From Bradyrhizobium sp. 170 (GTDB lineage: Bacteria > Pseudomonadota > Alphaproteobacteria > Rhizobiales > Xanthobacteraceae), in the NCBI RefSeq assembly GCF_023101085.1, contig NZ_CP064703.1, positions 2,790,001 through 2,854,000 of the forward strand: 64,000 nucleotides of DNA, given 5' to 3'. Numbering within the stretch: the stretch's first letter is position 1; every line of letters starts with the position of its first letter. The translations under genes were made by a program, and so were the position numbers. Of the stretch, positions 1 to 8,844 are shown piece after piece. The notes below the pieces were generated by a model, which made no database searches, had not been told where the DNA came from, and saw only the letters and a program-made list of their open reading frames with translations.

Positions 1-499
1 CAACGCGCTGAGGGCATACGGGCGATGCCTTCGGCCCGCGCTCTACTCGTCGCTTCGCTCCTCACCGAGCCACCCTACGGGTGTCTCGGCCCTTCGGGTA
101 ACGATCGCTATCGCAAACGCTCGCTTCGCTCGCAAACAGTGGGGCTTCGCAAGTCAACTGCCAAGTCGCGGCGGCTTTTTCGCAATGAATCGGCCACCAG
201 CCGACGTGTTCGGGCAGGCGCTGTTGGAGGATCCACCGCATGACCCGAACTGCATTTTGTCGCAAATCGCCGCGAGTGCCGAGAGTTTGTTGGCTTGGAA
301 GTTGGGCCCTGGGAACCAGCGACCGAGGACGACGAGGACGGCAAGGGAAAAGCGCCGCCTTCGGCCGGGCGCATGTGGTTGGCGGGGTTGACGTTTTAAC
401 AGACATCGGGAATAGCCAAGCCGTCGCTCCATTGCAAATCGTCAGCGAAATCAATGCGGCGAGAGCCGTCGGCCAGCAACAGCTCGCGGAGAGACGATC
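1..499. other. Gene-free region upstream of the relaxase, rich in inverted repeats
   Basis: I recognise no protein in either strand here. The first 160 bases are packed with short palindromes (GCTTCGCTCGC-like). The clearest is a nested hairpin at 65-89: CCGAG, C, CACCC, loop TAC, GGGTG, T, CTCGG, a 10-bp stem broken by one C/T mismatch. Transfer origins of this plasmid/ICE class often lie just upstream of the relaxase gene and contain inverted repeats, so an oriT is possible, but no nic consensus could be assigned. A short frame at 240-503 overlaps the relaxase GTG; I do not recognise its product. Confidence 0.4.
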
Positions 500-2254
500 G
501 TGAGTGAGCAGGACAATGATCTTCGCGTTCGTCCTGGCCGCATCCGCGACGGCGGACGTAGCTCGTCGCGTCCGAATAGCTTTGTCGGCCAGGTTATGCG
601 GGCGGCCAAGAGGGCCGGGCATGTCGGCAACGGTTTCGGACGCGGTAAGGCCGGCGTTAGCCGGTCGCGATTCGGGCGAGGCCGGCGCTCCGCCCTTTCA
701 TTGTCGCTCCGCTCGACCTCGCGACGCGTGGTGATGAAGGCGCGCGTGGTTCGTCACCACGGCACCCGCTTTCGCTCGGCGCCGATGTCCAAGCACATGA
801 CCTATTTGAAGCGAGAGGGCGTGACACGGGACGGCGCTGACGCCCGGATGTTCGATGCAGCATCGGATGCAGCGGATGAGCGTGCTTTCGCTGAGCGTTG
901 CAAGAATGACCGGCATCATTTTCGATTTATCATTTCTCCGGAGGACGCCGCCGAGCTCGGCGATCTCCGCGCCTTCGCGCGTGAACTGATGACCGATGTC
1001 GCGCGGGATCTCGGAACCAGACTGGACTGGATCGCGGTCGACCACTGGAACACAGACAATCCGCATATCCATGTTCTGATTCGCGGCCGCGCCGAAGATA
1101 GCCAGGATCTCGTGATCAGCCGGGATTACATCAGCCGCGGGTTCCGCGATCGTGCCGCTGAGCGCGTTACGCTGGAGCTCGGCCCGCGCAGCGAGCGGGA
1201 TATTCAGTCTGCCCTGGAAAGGGAGGTCGAGGCCGAACGCTGGACGAGCCTCGATAGGGCGTTGCGTATTGCCGCCGACGAGGGGGCCGGCGTGGCGGAC
1301 CTTCGTCCCAGTGTAACAGGCGAAGACCTCGCACTCCGCCGCCTGATGGTTGGTCGGGCGGCTAAACTCGAACGTTTCGGTCTTGCCGAGCAGATTGCAC
1401 CGGGCTGCTGGACCCTCAAACCCGGTATCGAGGACAAGCTGCGTGATCTCTCAGTTCGTGGCGACATCATCAAAACGATGCATCGAGCAACGCGCGGCTT
1501 CGGGCGCGAGCCGGACGTATCCGGCTTTGCCCTGCACGGCGATGAGCCGGCGGATAGGGTGCTCGGCCGTCTAATCGACCGGGGATTGCATGACGAACTG
1601 AAGGGCTCGGCCTACGCGATCGTCGAGGGGATCGATGGACGAACGCATCACCTCAGGTTCACCGATATCGAAATGACCGGTGACGCCGCGCCCGGCGCGA
1701 TCGTGGAGGCGCGGAGTTACGACGATGCTCAGGGCCGCAAACGGCTCTCGCTCGCCACGCGGTCCGATCTCAATGTCGAAGCCCAGGTAATGGCGCCGGG
1801 CGCGACCTGGCTTGACCGGCAGTTACTCGCGCGGGATGCGTTCGTGGCGAACGGCGGTTTCGGATCCGAAGTTCGTGAAGCCATGGACCGCCGGATCGAC
1901 CATCTCGCGGCCGAAGGCCTGGTGCGCCGGCAGGGGGCAAGGGTCATCTTTGCCCGCGATCTCCTCAACACGCTAAGACAGCGGGAGCTGGACGCGGCGG
2001 TCGCGAGACTCGCGGCCCAGACGGGGTTATCTCACAATCCTTCACCGGAGGGCGAACGCATAGTGGGCGTCTATCGCCGGCGCATAACGCTTGCGTCAGG
2101 CCGGTTTGCCATGATTGACGACGGGCTTGGATTCCAACTCGTGCCCTGGCGGCCGGCACTTGAGCAGCATCTCGATCGACAGGTATCCGGGGTCGTGACA
2201 AGTGGAGGCGGGGTGACCTGGAGCTTTGGAAGGAAGATCGATCTCGCAATGTGA
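500..2254 (+). CDS. Conjugative relaxase / mobilization nuclease (VirD2-like, DUF3363 family)
   Basis: A 584-residue relaxase expected to nick oriT and lead the transferred strand into the type IV channel. Seen: a basic, Arg-rich N-terminus (about 1-110) with a candidate nucleophile Tyr in KHMTYLKREG; a histidine metal site in the segment VDHWNTDNPHIHVLIRG (about residues 180-196), the usual relaxase HxDxxxxHxH arrangement; and a long C-terminal half matching the DUF3363 region of rhizobial mobilization proteins. The start is GTG at 500, overlapping the stop of a small upstream frame. In related clusters the next gene is traG, but here traG lies 30 kb away at 32613 and an RHH gene follows instead, so the locus has been rearranged. 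Confidence 0.9.
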   Translation: MSEQDNDLRVRPGRIRDGGRSSSRPNSFVGQVMRAAKRAGHVGNGFGRGKAGVSRSRFGRGRRSALSLSLRSTSRRVVMKARVVRHHGTRFRSAPMSKHMTYLKREGVTRDGADARMFDAASDAADERAFAERCKNDRHHFRFIISPEDAAELGDLRAFARELMTDVARDLGTRLDWIAVDHWNTDNPHIHVLIRGRAEDSQDLVISRDYISRGFRDRAAERVTLELGPRSERDIQSALEREVEAERWTSLDRALRIAADEGAGVADLRPSVTGEDLALRRLMVGRAAKLERFGLAEQIAPGCWTLKPGIEDKLRDLSVRGDIIKTMHRATRGFGREPDVSGFALHGDEPADRVLGRLIDRGLHDELKGSAYAIVEGIDGRTHHLRFTDIEMTGDAAPGAIVEARSYDDAQGRKRLSLATRSDLNVEAQVMAPGATWLDRQLLARDAFVANGGFGSEVREAMDRRIDHLAAEGLVRRQGARVIFARDLLNTLRQRELDAAVARLAAQTGLSHNPSPEGERIVGVYRRRITLASGRFAMIDDGLGFQLVPWRPALEQHLDRQVSGVVTSGGGVTWSFGRKIDLAM

Positions 2255-2466
2255 TACCGAACTTGGGTTGAGTCTTGGCTCGGCAAAGCGGGGGATCGGC
2301 CTTTGTACGCCAATCTATCCGAACACACTATGGCTGCGATTGAGCGGTTGCTCAGGACCGCGATTAGCCGCTTGTTGAAGCCCACGTTCGGCGCGTCGGT
2401 GAGGCCGACCCTCATTCCTCCACTGGACGCGCACGGCGGGAAGTCACGCTTTCAAGAGGTCCAAGG

Positions 2467-3039
2467 ATGAAACCCAGAATTGGCGTCTACCTCTCCGAGC
2501 AGATTGCGGCGCGGCTAGCGGCAACTGCCAAGCTTCGGGGCGCAAGCAAATCGGCGCTCGTTGAGGCCGCCCTCGCGGCGTTCCTTGGTTCGGACGATGA
2601 CGCTGACAATCCCCCGGTGGACCGCCGCCTTTCGTTGATGAGCCGCCAGCTCGAACAACTCGATCGCGATCTTCGAATCGTCAACGAGACTGTGGCGCTG
2701 CAGGCTCGATACCAGCTAGCGGTGACGCCGCCGCTGCCGGCCGCCGCTCTGCGTGCCGCGTGCGCGCTCGGGGCGGAGCGGTTCGATGAACTTGCCACGC
2801 AGGTTTGGCGGCGCGTTCAGTCGGGGACCTCGCTCGTGCAGGAAACGGTGGATCGTCTCAGCCACAAGAGAGATGCGCTCGCTGATGGGAAGGGCACGAC
2901 GAAGACCTTCTCGCCAGTTCTCGAGCCAGATCTCCGCACGTCAAACCCGGTCAACCTCGAGGTAGAGCACTCCACTGCCGGCCGGGAGGGCGGCAGCCTG
3001 CTCAACTTTCCAGGGAAAACAGGACTGCCCCTGCACTAG
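2467..3039 (+). CDS. Ribbon-helix-helix (CopG-like) protein, paralogue of the one at 34617
   Basis: A 190-residue protein whose first 45 residues (KPRIGVYLSEQIAARLAATA, then SKSALVEAALAAFLG) have the beta-strand/helix/helix pattern of CopG-type DNA-binding proteins. Residues 50-130 match the RHH protein encoded between traG and trbB: both have the RRL..L.RQLE.L.RDL..VNE.VAL..R..L..TPPLP layout. In rhizobial clusters this gene sits between traG and trbB, so here it looks like a leftover of a second transfer cluster whose traG and trb genes are gone. The last 50 residues have no counterpart in the paralogue and may be read-through into a recombination joint. Confidence 0.75.
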   Translation: MKPRIGVYLSEQIAARLAATAKLRGASKSALVEAALAAFLGSDDDADNPPVDRRLSLMSRQLEQLDRDLRIVNETVALQARYQLAVTPPLPAAALRAACALGAERFDELATQVWRRVQSGTSLVQETVDRLSHKRDALADGKGTTKTFSPVLEPDLRTSNPVNLEVEHSTAGREGGSLLNFPGKTGLPLH

Positions 3040-3244
3040 ACCTGTTCAGAGGCAGACAATTGCTCACGAAGAATCGGTCGAACAGCCACCACGGTCCCGA
3101 CTGTCCAGCCTTGCAACCCGACGCCGACGTGTCGGGGACTGGACAGAAAACTGGCACCTGATTCTGCGCGTCTTCCTGCCGTTCGTTGCCGCTTACTACC
3201 TCTCATTTCTGTTTCGGACCATCAATGCAACGGTCGCCGGCTCC

Positions 3245-4450
3245 TTGACGTCGGAATTTGGCCTTGGCGCTGGCGACCTTGGCCTACTGACGTCTGTTTA
3301 CTACCTGACCTTCGCGGCTGCTCAGATTCCGATCGGCATCCTGTTGGACCGATATAGTCCGGGCTTGATCCAGAGTGCCGTGATGGTTGCCGCGGCTGTG
3401 GGCGCAGCGCTATTTGCCGTCTCGGACAATTTTTGGCTGCTCCTCGGCGGCCGAGCACTGATCGGCCTTGGTGTGGCCGCATCATTGACGGCCGGCTTGA
3501 AAGCCCTCGTGCTCTGGTTTCCCAGCGAACGTATTCCACTGCTCAACGGCCTGATGATCATGTTGGGGGCCTTAGGCGCACTGACGGCAACTTTGCCTGT
3601 GGAATTTTTGCTGGTCTCGATGGGCTGGCGAGCATTGTTTGTGCTGCTTGCGATTGTCTCGGCCGGATGCGCTCTTATCATCTATTTTGTCGTTCCAGAG
3701 GTGTCGGCAGCTATGTCGGTCGCGGGCGGACCAACGCCTAACAGTTTAAGGACGATTTATGCCGACCCACGCTTCTGGCGCCTGGCTCCACTTTCGGCCA
3801 CCTGCATCGGGACGGCGTGGGCGTTGCAGGGACTGTGGGCGGCGCCATGGCTCAGCGATGTCGAGGGCCTCGACCGGCCGGGACTACTCTGGCATTTGCT
3901 CATCATGGCAATCGCATTAAGTTTGGGCGGGCTTCTGTGGGGCATTGCAGTCGATCGAGCGCGCCGGCGTGGGGTTGGACCGCGGCCGCTGTTGGGCCTT
4001 GTCGCCACGATGTTCATCGCGGCTCAGCTGGCATTGATCCTGCGATTGCCGCTCCCGTCGTATGTCCCGTGGATTGTCGTGGCGGCGGTCGGTGCTGGAA
4101 CTGTCCTCAGTTACGCGATCCTGGCCGAGTATTTCCCAAAGGAGCTGGCGGGCAGGGCCAATGCAGCGCTGAACGTCTTCCACATCGGCGGCGCGTTTGT
4201 CGTGCAATATATGACGGGGTTATTGGTTCAGGTCTGGGCTCCCACAAATGGGCACTATCCTGAGATAGCTTACCAAACTGCGTTTGCTTTCAACGTAGGG
4301 CTTCAGATCGTAGCTGGGGTTTGGTTTGCGCTAACTTGGATTCTGACACGACGACGCGAGGGGAATGAACTGATGCATTCTCCCTCAAGCCGCTGCACGC
4401 ATTCGAACTTGGGGGTAGGCGGCTTTTTCTGCAGGATCGCGAGAGCATGA
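3245..4450 (+). CDS. MFS transporter, 5' end without a recognisable start codon
   Basis: Major facilitator superfamily permease with about eleven hydrophobic segments. The motif GILLDRYSP after the second segment corresponds to the MFS loop 2-3 signature, and GGLLWGIAVDRARRRG to the matching loop of the second half. TTG at 3245 is the first usual start, but the frame stays open upstream and still encodes what looks like the missing first membrane helix (LILRVFLPFVAAYYLSFLFR, about 3167-3226) and a soluble lead-in. Back to the in-frame stop at 2963 there is no ATG, GTG or TTG. The true start is therefore rare (CTG/ATT) or was lost when the locus joined to the RHH gene. Substrate unknown. Confidence 0.7.
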   Translation: MTSEFGLGAGDLGLLTSVYYLTFAAAQIPIGILLDRYSPGLIQSAVMVAAAVGAALFAVSDNFWLLLGGRALIGLGVAASLTAGLKALVLWFPSERIPLLNGLMIMLGALGALTATLPVEFLLVSMGWRALFVLLAIVSAGCALIIYFVVPEVSAAMSVAGGPTPNSLRTIYADPRFWRLAPLSATCIGTAWALQGLWAAPWLSDVEGLDRPGLLWHLLIMAIALSLGGLLWGIAVDRARRRGVGPRPLLGLVATMFIAAQLALILRLPLPSYVPWIVVAAVGAGTVLSYAILAEYFPKELAGRANAALNVFHIGGAFVVQYMTGLLVQVWAPTNGHYPEIAYQTAFAFNVGLQIVAGVWFALTWILTRRREGNELMHSPSSRCTHSNLGVGGFFCRIARA

Positions 4451-4524
4451 CGGGACATCCTGAGCAGGTCCGTTCTTAAGGATAAAGCAGATTCCGCCTA
4501 TTTGGCCGTCGATGTCGCCTTCTG

Positions 4525-4632
4525 TGCGCCTTTAAGACATGCCCGCCTATCCTGAGAATGTCCGTTCACCGGGGTTGACCGGAAGTCGCCGTGGTCCGGC
4601 CAAACCGACGCGAATGACCCCGGAGCGGACAT
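4525..4632. repeat. Dispersed intergenic repeat, copy 1
   Basis: About 105 bp with three recognisable blocks: a CTTT(A/G)AGACATGCCCGCC block, a GTCCGTTCACCGGGGT(A/T)GACCGGAAGT block, and a terminal GACGCGAATGACCC block. The same blocks recur near 6533, 8786 (split by an intron), 11734, 17743, 18983 and 30368. It lies directly upstream of the cyclase gene at 4654. No coding potential seen. Confidence 0.8.
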
Positions 4633-4653
4633 CATGTCGCAAACCTGCGAGGT

Positions 4654-6459
4654 GTGCTAGTTAAAGCGGTGCCAGACACCCGGGGGCTACCATTGACCGC
4701 CGAACATTTAGTGCGACGGCTAACGGCTATATTCGCGGCTGATGTCGCCGGTTATAGCCGTCTGACAGGCATCGACGAGGAGGGCACTCACGTCCGACTG
4801 AAGGAACACTTGCGTGTCCTGATTGATCCAAAGATTGCCTCCCATCGCGGACGCATCGTCAAGCATACCGGCGATGGGCTGCTCGCCGAGTTCGGTAGCG
4901 TCGTGGACGCGATGCGCTGTGCGATCGATGTTCAGCGCGGCATGGCGGAGCGCAATTCAAACGTGCCGCCGGATGATCGGATTGAGTTCCGGATCGGCAT
5001 CAATGCCGGTGATGTTATCGAGGACAACGGGGACATATTTGGCGACGGCGTCAATGTCGCGGCGCGCCTCGAAGCTATCGCGGAGCCGGGCGGTATTTGT
5101 GTTTCGGATGATGCCCACCGACAACTCCGCGACAAACTCGACGTCGTGTTTGAGGATGTCGGGGAGCAGAACCTCAAGAATATCGACCGACCGGTCCGGG
5201 TCTTTAGGGTGTCGGATCGTGTTGCGGCAGCCAAGCAAAGACCTGCATTGGCGCTCCCGGACAAACCCTCGATTGCCGTGTTGCCCTTCCAAAACCACAG
5301 TGCCGACCCGGAGCAAGAGTATTTCGCAGATGGCATCGTGGAGGATATAACGATGGCGCTGTCGCGGTTCGGCGAACTGTTCGTCATCGCCCGTAATTCC
5401 AGCTTCCAGTACAAGGGCAAGGCGACCGACGTGCGCGATATTGGACGCGACCTGGGGGTGCGCTATTTGCTCGAAGGCAGCGTACGACGGGCCGGGCCTC
5501 GCCTGCGCATCTCCGCGCAGTTGATCGATGCCATAACCGGAGGACATTGTTGGGCGGAGCGCTATGATCGCAAGCTCGAAGAGGTCTTTGCGGTACAGGA
5601 TGAGGTCGTAGCCACGATTGTCGCGATCCTCGCAGCGCATGTCAGGAAGGCTGAAGCCGAACGTGCGCGTACCAGGCCCCCCAACAATTGGCGGGCATAC
5701 GACTATTATCTGCAGGCCGCCGAGGCCTTCACCTCTTTTGTGACGTCCTTCAGTGTGGAGGCCATTTACGAAGCGCGGCGTCTGCTCCAGTTGTCGCTCG
5801 CCATCGACCCAAACTACGCCCGCTCTTACGCCCTGCTCGCGAATACGCACGATGCCACGTACGTCAACCGTCTGGACGGCGATTGTCTCAATCCGGCTAC
5901 CCTCGATCTGGCTCTCGAATTGGCACGCAAGGCGGTGCAACTCGACCCGAACCTGCCCGAGGCTCATGCGATCCTCGGATTTGAGCTGACGTTCAAGCAC
6001 CAGCACGACGCATCGATGGCATCGGTTGAAAAAGCCCTTGCGCTCAATCCAAACTATACGGACTGGCGCTTCGGCTATCCGCTGGTGCTATCAGGGCATT
6101 CGAGACGGGCGATCGACGTCCTCAAGGCCCATATGCGGCTCGATCCGTTCCACCCCCCCTTCGGCCTCCTCCTCCTGGGTCTTGCACACTTCATGCTCAA
6201 GGAATATCCGCAAGCCCTGTCGGTGTTGCGCGATTATGTCACCCGGGTGCCACAGCTTCCGTGGGGCCATCTCTATTTGGCCATGACCCACGTGCGATCG
6301 GGCCAAGTCGAAGAGGCTCGGGCAGAAATCGCCGAGGTGCTGCGGATCGACCCCAACGTTACGATCGCAGGAACTGCGAGAACGCTCACCACCTTCAAGC
6401 ACGCCAAAGACGACAAGCACTTTTATGACGCGCTGCGTAGGGCGGGGCTGCCCGAGTGA
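4654..6459 (+). CDS. Adenylate/guanylate cyclase with TolB-like and TPR regions
   Basis: A 601-residue signalling protein. Residues about 20-190 form a class III nucleotidyl cyclase domain: FAADVAGYSRL (first metal Asp), KHTGDGLLAEF (second metal Asp) and GDGVNVAARLEA (transition-state Asn and Arg). Residues about 205-330 match the TolB-N-like segment of this family (SIAVLPFQN, YFADGIVEDI, ARNSSFQYKGK, RYLLEGSVRRAG). The rest is TPR-like helical repeats ending LRRAGLPE. The start is GTG at 4654, straight after a dispersed repeat, with no strong ribosome site, so a downstream start is possible. Such proteins are abundant in Bradyrhizobium; the signal is unknown. Product cAMP or cGMP cannot be told from the sequence. 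Confidence 0.85.
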   Translation: MLVKAVPDTRGLPLTAEHLVRRLTAIFAADVAGYSRLTGIDEEGTHVRLKEHLRVLIDPKIASHRGRIVKHTGDGLLAEFGSVVDAMRCAIDVQRGMAERNSNVPPDDRIEFRIGINAGDVIEDNGDIFGDGVNVAARLEAIAEPGGICVSDDAHRQLRDKLDVVFEDVGEQNLKNIDRPVRVFRVSDRVAAAKQRPALALPDKPSIAVLPFQNHSADPEQEYFADGIVEDITMALSRFGELFVIARNSSFQYKGKATDVRDIGRDLGVRYLLEGSVRRAGPRLRISAQLIDAITGGHCWAERYDRKLEEVFAVQDEVVATIVAILAAHVRKAEAERARTRPPNNWRAYDYYLQAAEAFTSFVTSFSVEAIYEARRLLQLSLAIDPNYARSYALLANTHDATYVNRLDGDCLNPATLDLALELARKAVQLDPNLPEAHAILGFELTFKHQHDASMASVEKALALNPNYTDWRFGYPLVLSGHSRRAIDVLKAHMRLDPFHPPFGLLLLGLAHFMLKEYPQALSVLRDYVTRVPQLPWGHLYLAMTHVRSGQVEEARAEIAEVLRIDPNVTIAGTARTLTTFKHAKDDKHFYDALRRAGLPE

Positions 6460-6532
6460 GTTCGTCAAAAGACAAGGAATAGGTCAAAGTCGATCAGGGC
6501 CCTTGAAGCAGTCGTACGGGTGAGTTCGTGTT

Positions 6533-6630
6533 CTGGCCCCAACCAGACCAGCCCGGCCAGTCTGTTGATGTCCGTTGATCGGGGTAGACCGGAAGTGGCC
6601 GACCGGCCGCCAAGACGACGCTTTTGACCC
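6533..6630. repeat. Dispersed intergenic repeat, copy 2 (uninterrupted form of the intron target)
   Basis: Contains CCAACCAGACCAGCCCGGCC, TCTGTTGATGTCCGTTGATC, GGGGTAGACCGGAAGTGGCC and GACCGGCCGCCAAGACGACG in sequence. The same sequence occurs at 8786-8844 joined to 10760-10797, where a group II intron splits it between ACCGGA and AGTGGCC. This copy therefore shows the pre-insertion state. Confidence 0.85.
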
Positions 6631-6685
6631 AAAGACGACGCAGGGCAGGAACGCGCTGAAGTCGACTTATGACCCGAAGCGCTCA

Positions 6686-8248
6686 TCACCCTTCCGGCAC
6701 GCCAGCGAGGCGCAGGCCTTCACAGACGCGCTCGAGCCCAGCAAGGAAAATCGAGTTGTCGCTTTGTTGAGCAGCGACCAAGCGACGGATGGTGAAACCT
6801 GAGTTGAGCGCAAGTCCCGTTCTTGCAGCAGTTCGCGCCTCATCGAGCGCGCCGCTCAGGCCCAACGCAGCGGCGAGCAACAAATGAGCGAGAGGAAAGT
6901 TGCGGTTCGCCTCAGTGCTTCGTCGTAGCCAACTGACGGCTTCGACGTCCGAACCAAGCTGTAGCTTGGCCACGCCCACATAACACGTCCACTGGTAGGC
7001 TTCAACGTCGCGAGGGGAGAGACGTAAAGCCTCGAGTATATGGCCTTCGGTCTCGGCAGCGCGCCCCATATAGAATTTGGCAAAACCAAGGGCAGCATGA
7101 GCGTTGGCCTTATTCAAATCCAGCGCCAACGCGTGCTCGAATTCACGGATGCCTTGGGCGGCCCGGTTCGTAAAGATCTGGACCCAACCCCGTGCCAAGT
7201 GGGCTGAAGTACGGTTCGGCCTGATCGACAATGCCTTATTTGCCATCGCCTCGGCCGCTGCAAACCGCGCAGGCCCATCATCCGTCGTAAAGCTGGCTCC
7301 AACTGCCGTTTCAACACTTGCCAGGCCAATCATTGCTTCGACGTTGCCGGGGTCGTACTCTAGAGAGCGTTCGAAGAAGCTCCGCGCTTGCGTTACGCAT
7401 TCAGGGCTAAACCCCTTCATCAACCAGGCCCGGCCTTGGAAGTACAAGTCCATCGCATCGGGATTAAGTGTACGCTCGGCTCGTCGCGCCTCAGCCTCGA
7501 TGAGTTGGGCACCTAATGTATTGGCGAGCCTCGATACGATTTCGTCCTGCATGTCGAACAGGTCGACGACAGACTTCTCGAAGCGCTCGGCCCAAAGATG
7601 CTGGCCGCTATTAGCATCGATCAACTGCACGTTCATCCGAAGCCGCTTTCCGCTGCGTTGCACTGAACCTTCGAGCACGTAGCGAACGTTTAATTCGCGG
7701 CCGACTTGCCGTACATCGACTGCTCTACCCTTGTATGAGACGGCGCTGTTCCGTGCGATTACAAATGAACCAGCGATGCGCGACAAGTCCGTGGTCAAAC
7801 TCTCGGTTACGCCATCCACGAAATAGTCCTGCTCGCGATCACCGCTCAGGTTCGCGAAGGGTAGCACGACGATGGATAGGCGCGGCGGCGTGTCGCCGGT
7901 TCGCTCGACTGGGCCCGCCGTCTCATTTGCGGGCCTCCGGGCTTCCTGCACTGCACCAACGAAGCGGAAACCTTTGCGCGGCAATGTTTTGATTAAATGC
8001 TGTTTCTCACCCGTGTCGCCGATTGCGCTCCGGGCGGCATTCAGGCGGGTCGTCAGCGCAGCATCCGAGACGATGCGACCCTTCCAAACGGCGTTGATGA
8101 GGTCGTCCCTACTGACGACGCGCTCTCTGTTTCGTATCAGGTATTCAAGCAGATCGAACACTTGGGGTGTGACAACAACCACGTCCGTTGCGCGCTGCAG
8201 TTCGCGCCTGTCGGTATCCAATGCGTAATCCTCAAAAAGAAAACGCAA
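6686..8248 (-). CDS. Winged-helix (OmpR/PhoB-type) TolB-TPR regulator, copy 1
   Basis: A 520-residue protein. The first about 100 residues are an OmpR-type DNA-binding winged helix (PQVFDLLEYLIRNRERVVSR, then DDLINAVWKGRIVSDAALTT and TLPRKGFRFVG). Then comes a TolB-N-like segment (LSIVVLPFANLSGDREQDYF, RYVLEGSVQRSGKRLR) and TPR-type repeats to the end (LAGVPEG). I chose TTG at 8248: it is preceded on the minus strand by GAGAGG and begins exactly like copy 3 (LRxLFEx). An ATG frame runs back to 8401 but would cross the operator and the divergent DUF1127 start. Divergent from DUF1127 at 8387; a TAAGC array lies between them, so control of both genes by this protein is plausible (inference). Confidence 0.85.
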   Translation of the reverse strand: MRFLFEDYALDTDRRELQRATDVVVVTPQVFDLLEYLIRNRERVVSRDDLINAVWKGRIVSDAALTTRLNAARSAIGDTGEKQHLIKTLPRKGFRFVGAVQEARRPANETAGPVERTGDTPPRLSIVVLPFANLSGDREQDYFVDGVTESLTTDLSRIAGSFVIARNSAVSYKGRAVDVRQVGRELNVRYVLEGSVQRSGKRLRMNVQLIDANSGQHLWAERFEKSVVDLFDMQDEIVSRLANTLGAQLIEAEARRAERTLNPDAMDLYFQGRAWLMKGFSPECVTQARSFFERSLEYDPGNVEAMIGLASVETAVGASFTTDDGPARFAAAEAMANKALSIRPNRTSAHLARGWVQIFTNRAAQGIREFEHALALDLNKANAHAALGFAKFYMGRAAETEGHILEALRLSPRDVEAYQWTCYVGVAKLQLGSDVEAVSWLRRSTEANRNFPLAHLLLAAALGLSGALDEARTAARTGLALNSGFTIRRLVAAQQSDNSIFLAGLERVCEGLRLAGVPEG

Positions 8249-8289
8249 GCTGCATTCCTCTCGGGGGCCACCCTCTGAAACCCTAAGAA

Positions 8290-8328
8290 TAAGCTGCCAG
8301 TGAGGAAAATGTAAGCGAGCTGTTAAGC
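8290..8328 (+). promoter_or_regulatory. TAAGC direct-repeat array, copy 1 (putative operator)
   Basis: Four direct repeats: TAAGC 8290, TGAGG 8301, TAAGC 8312, TAAGC 8324, at 11, 11 and 12 bp. It lies 42 bp from the TTG of the winged-helix gene and 59 bp from the ATG of DUF1127. The same array with identical spacing occurs in the other two divergent pairs (12687-12725 and 25456-25494). OmpR-family proteins typically bind tandem direct repeats about one helical turn apart, which fits. Confidence 0.75.
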
Positions 8329-8386
8329 GCGCCAGGAGATGTGCTGGCAATCTCGCTTGGTAGAATAGCCCAACCTGGACACTGCA

Positions 8387-8620
8387 ATGAGTACCATCCA
8401 CGGGACCAGTGAGTTTCGACCAGCAACGGCAAGGCGGCAGTATTACAGCCCCCTCGAAGCATATTGGAATGCATTTCGTGAGTGGCGCAAACGCAAGAGG
8501 CTGCGTGCTACGCTGGACGATCTGAGCGACAGAGAGCTACAGGATATCGGAATTGGACGGGGCGAGATTGACTACGTCGCTCGATCGGCGCTCTCAACCG
8601 ACCCGCGTTTCACACCATAG
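8387..8620 (+). CDS. DUF1127 (YjiS-like) small protein, copy 1
   Basis: A 77-residue basic protein with a variable N-terminus (MSTIHGTSEF...) and the DUF1127 core at about 24-65: YWNAFREWRKRKRLRATLDD, then LSDRELQDIGIGRGEI. The family is common in alphaproteobacteria; some short members act in RNA binding or post-transcriptional control, but the role of this one is unknown. It is transcribed away from the winged-helix TPR gene, with a four-repeat operator 59 bp upstream of the start. It is close in sequence to the copy at 12787 and more distant from the copy at 25159. Confidence 0.85.
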   Translation: MSTIHGTSEFRPATARRQYYSPLEAYWNAFREWRKRKRLRATLDDLSDRELQDIGIGRGEIDYVARSALSTDPRFTP

Positions 8621-8844
8621 CTGCTGCTCTATTTTGGGCGGACCGGGCGGTCACGTCTAGCGACCAACGCCTTCGTCCTTAAATCCGCGGCCGGACTGGG
8701 TTCAATGGCAGCGCCTGTCTGCTGCGGAGCGTTATTCGCATGTTGCCTTTGATCTGCCGAACAACGTCGCTGAAGTCGGCTTTTGGCCCCCAACCAGACC
8801 AACCCGGCCAGTCTGTTGATGTCCGTTGATCGGGGTAGACCGGA

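Noticed and set aside
62..622. 186-codon minus-strand frame overlapping the relaxase start
   Set aside because: No domain, no ribosome site, and it overlaps the well-supported relaxase N-terminus.
4385..4427. Terminator with stem AGCCGC / GCGGCT and TTTTT near the MFS end
   Set aside because: The stem is only 6 bp with a loop of about 25 bases and lies inside the reading frame; too weak to call.
4957..6006. 349-codon minus-strand frame inside the cyclase gene
   Set aside because: Shadow of a clear cyclase-TolB-TPR gene; no family resemblance of its own.
8249..8401. Longer ATG start (8401) for the winged-helix regulator copy 1
   Set aside because: It would place the operator array and the start of the divergent DUF1127 gene inside the coding sequence. 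Copies 2 and 3 align from the TTG with a good ribosome site.
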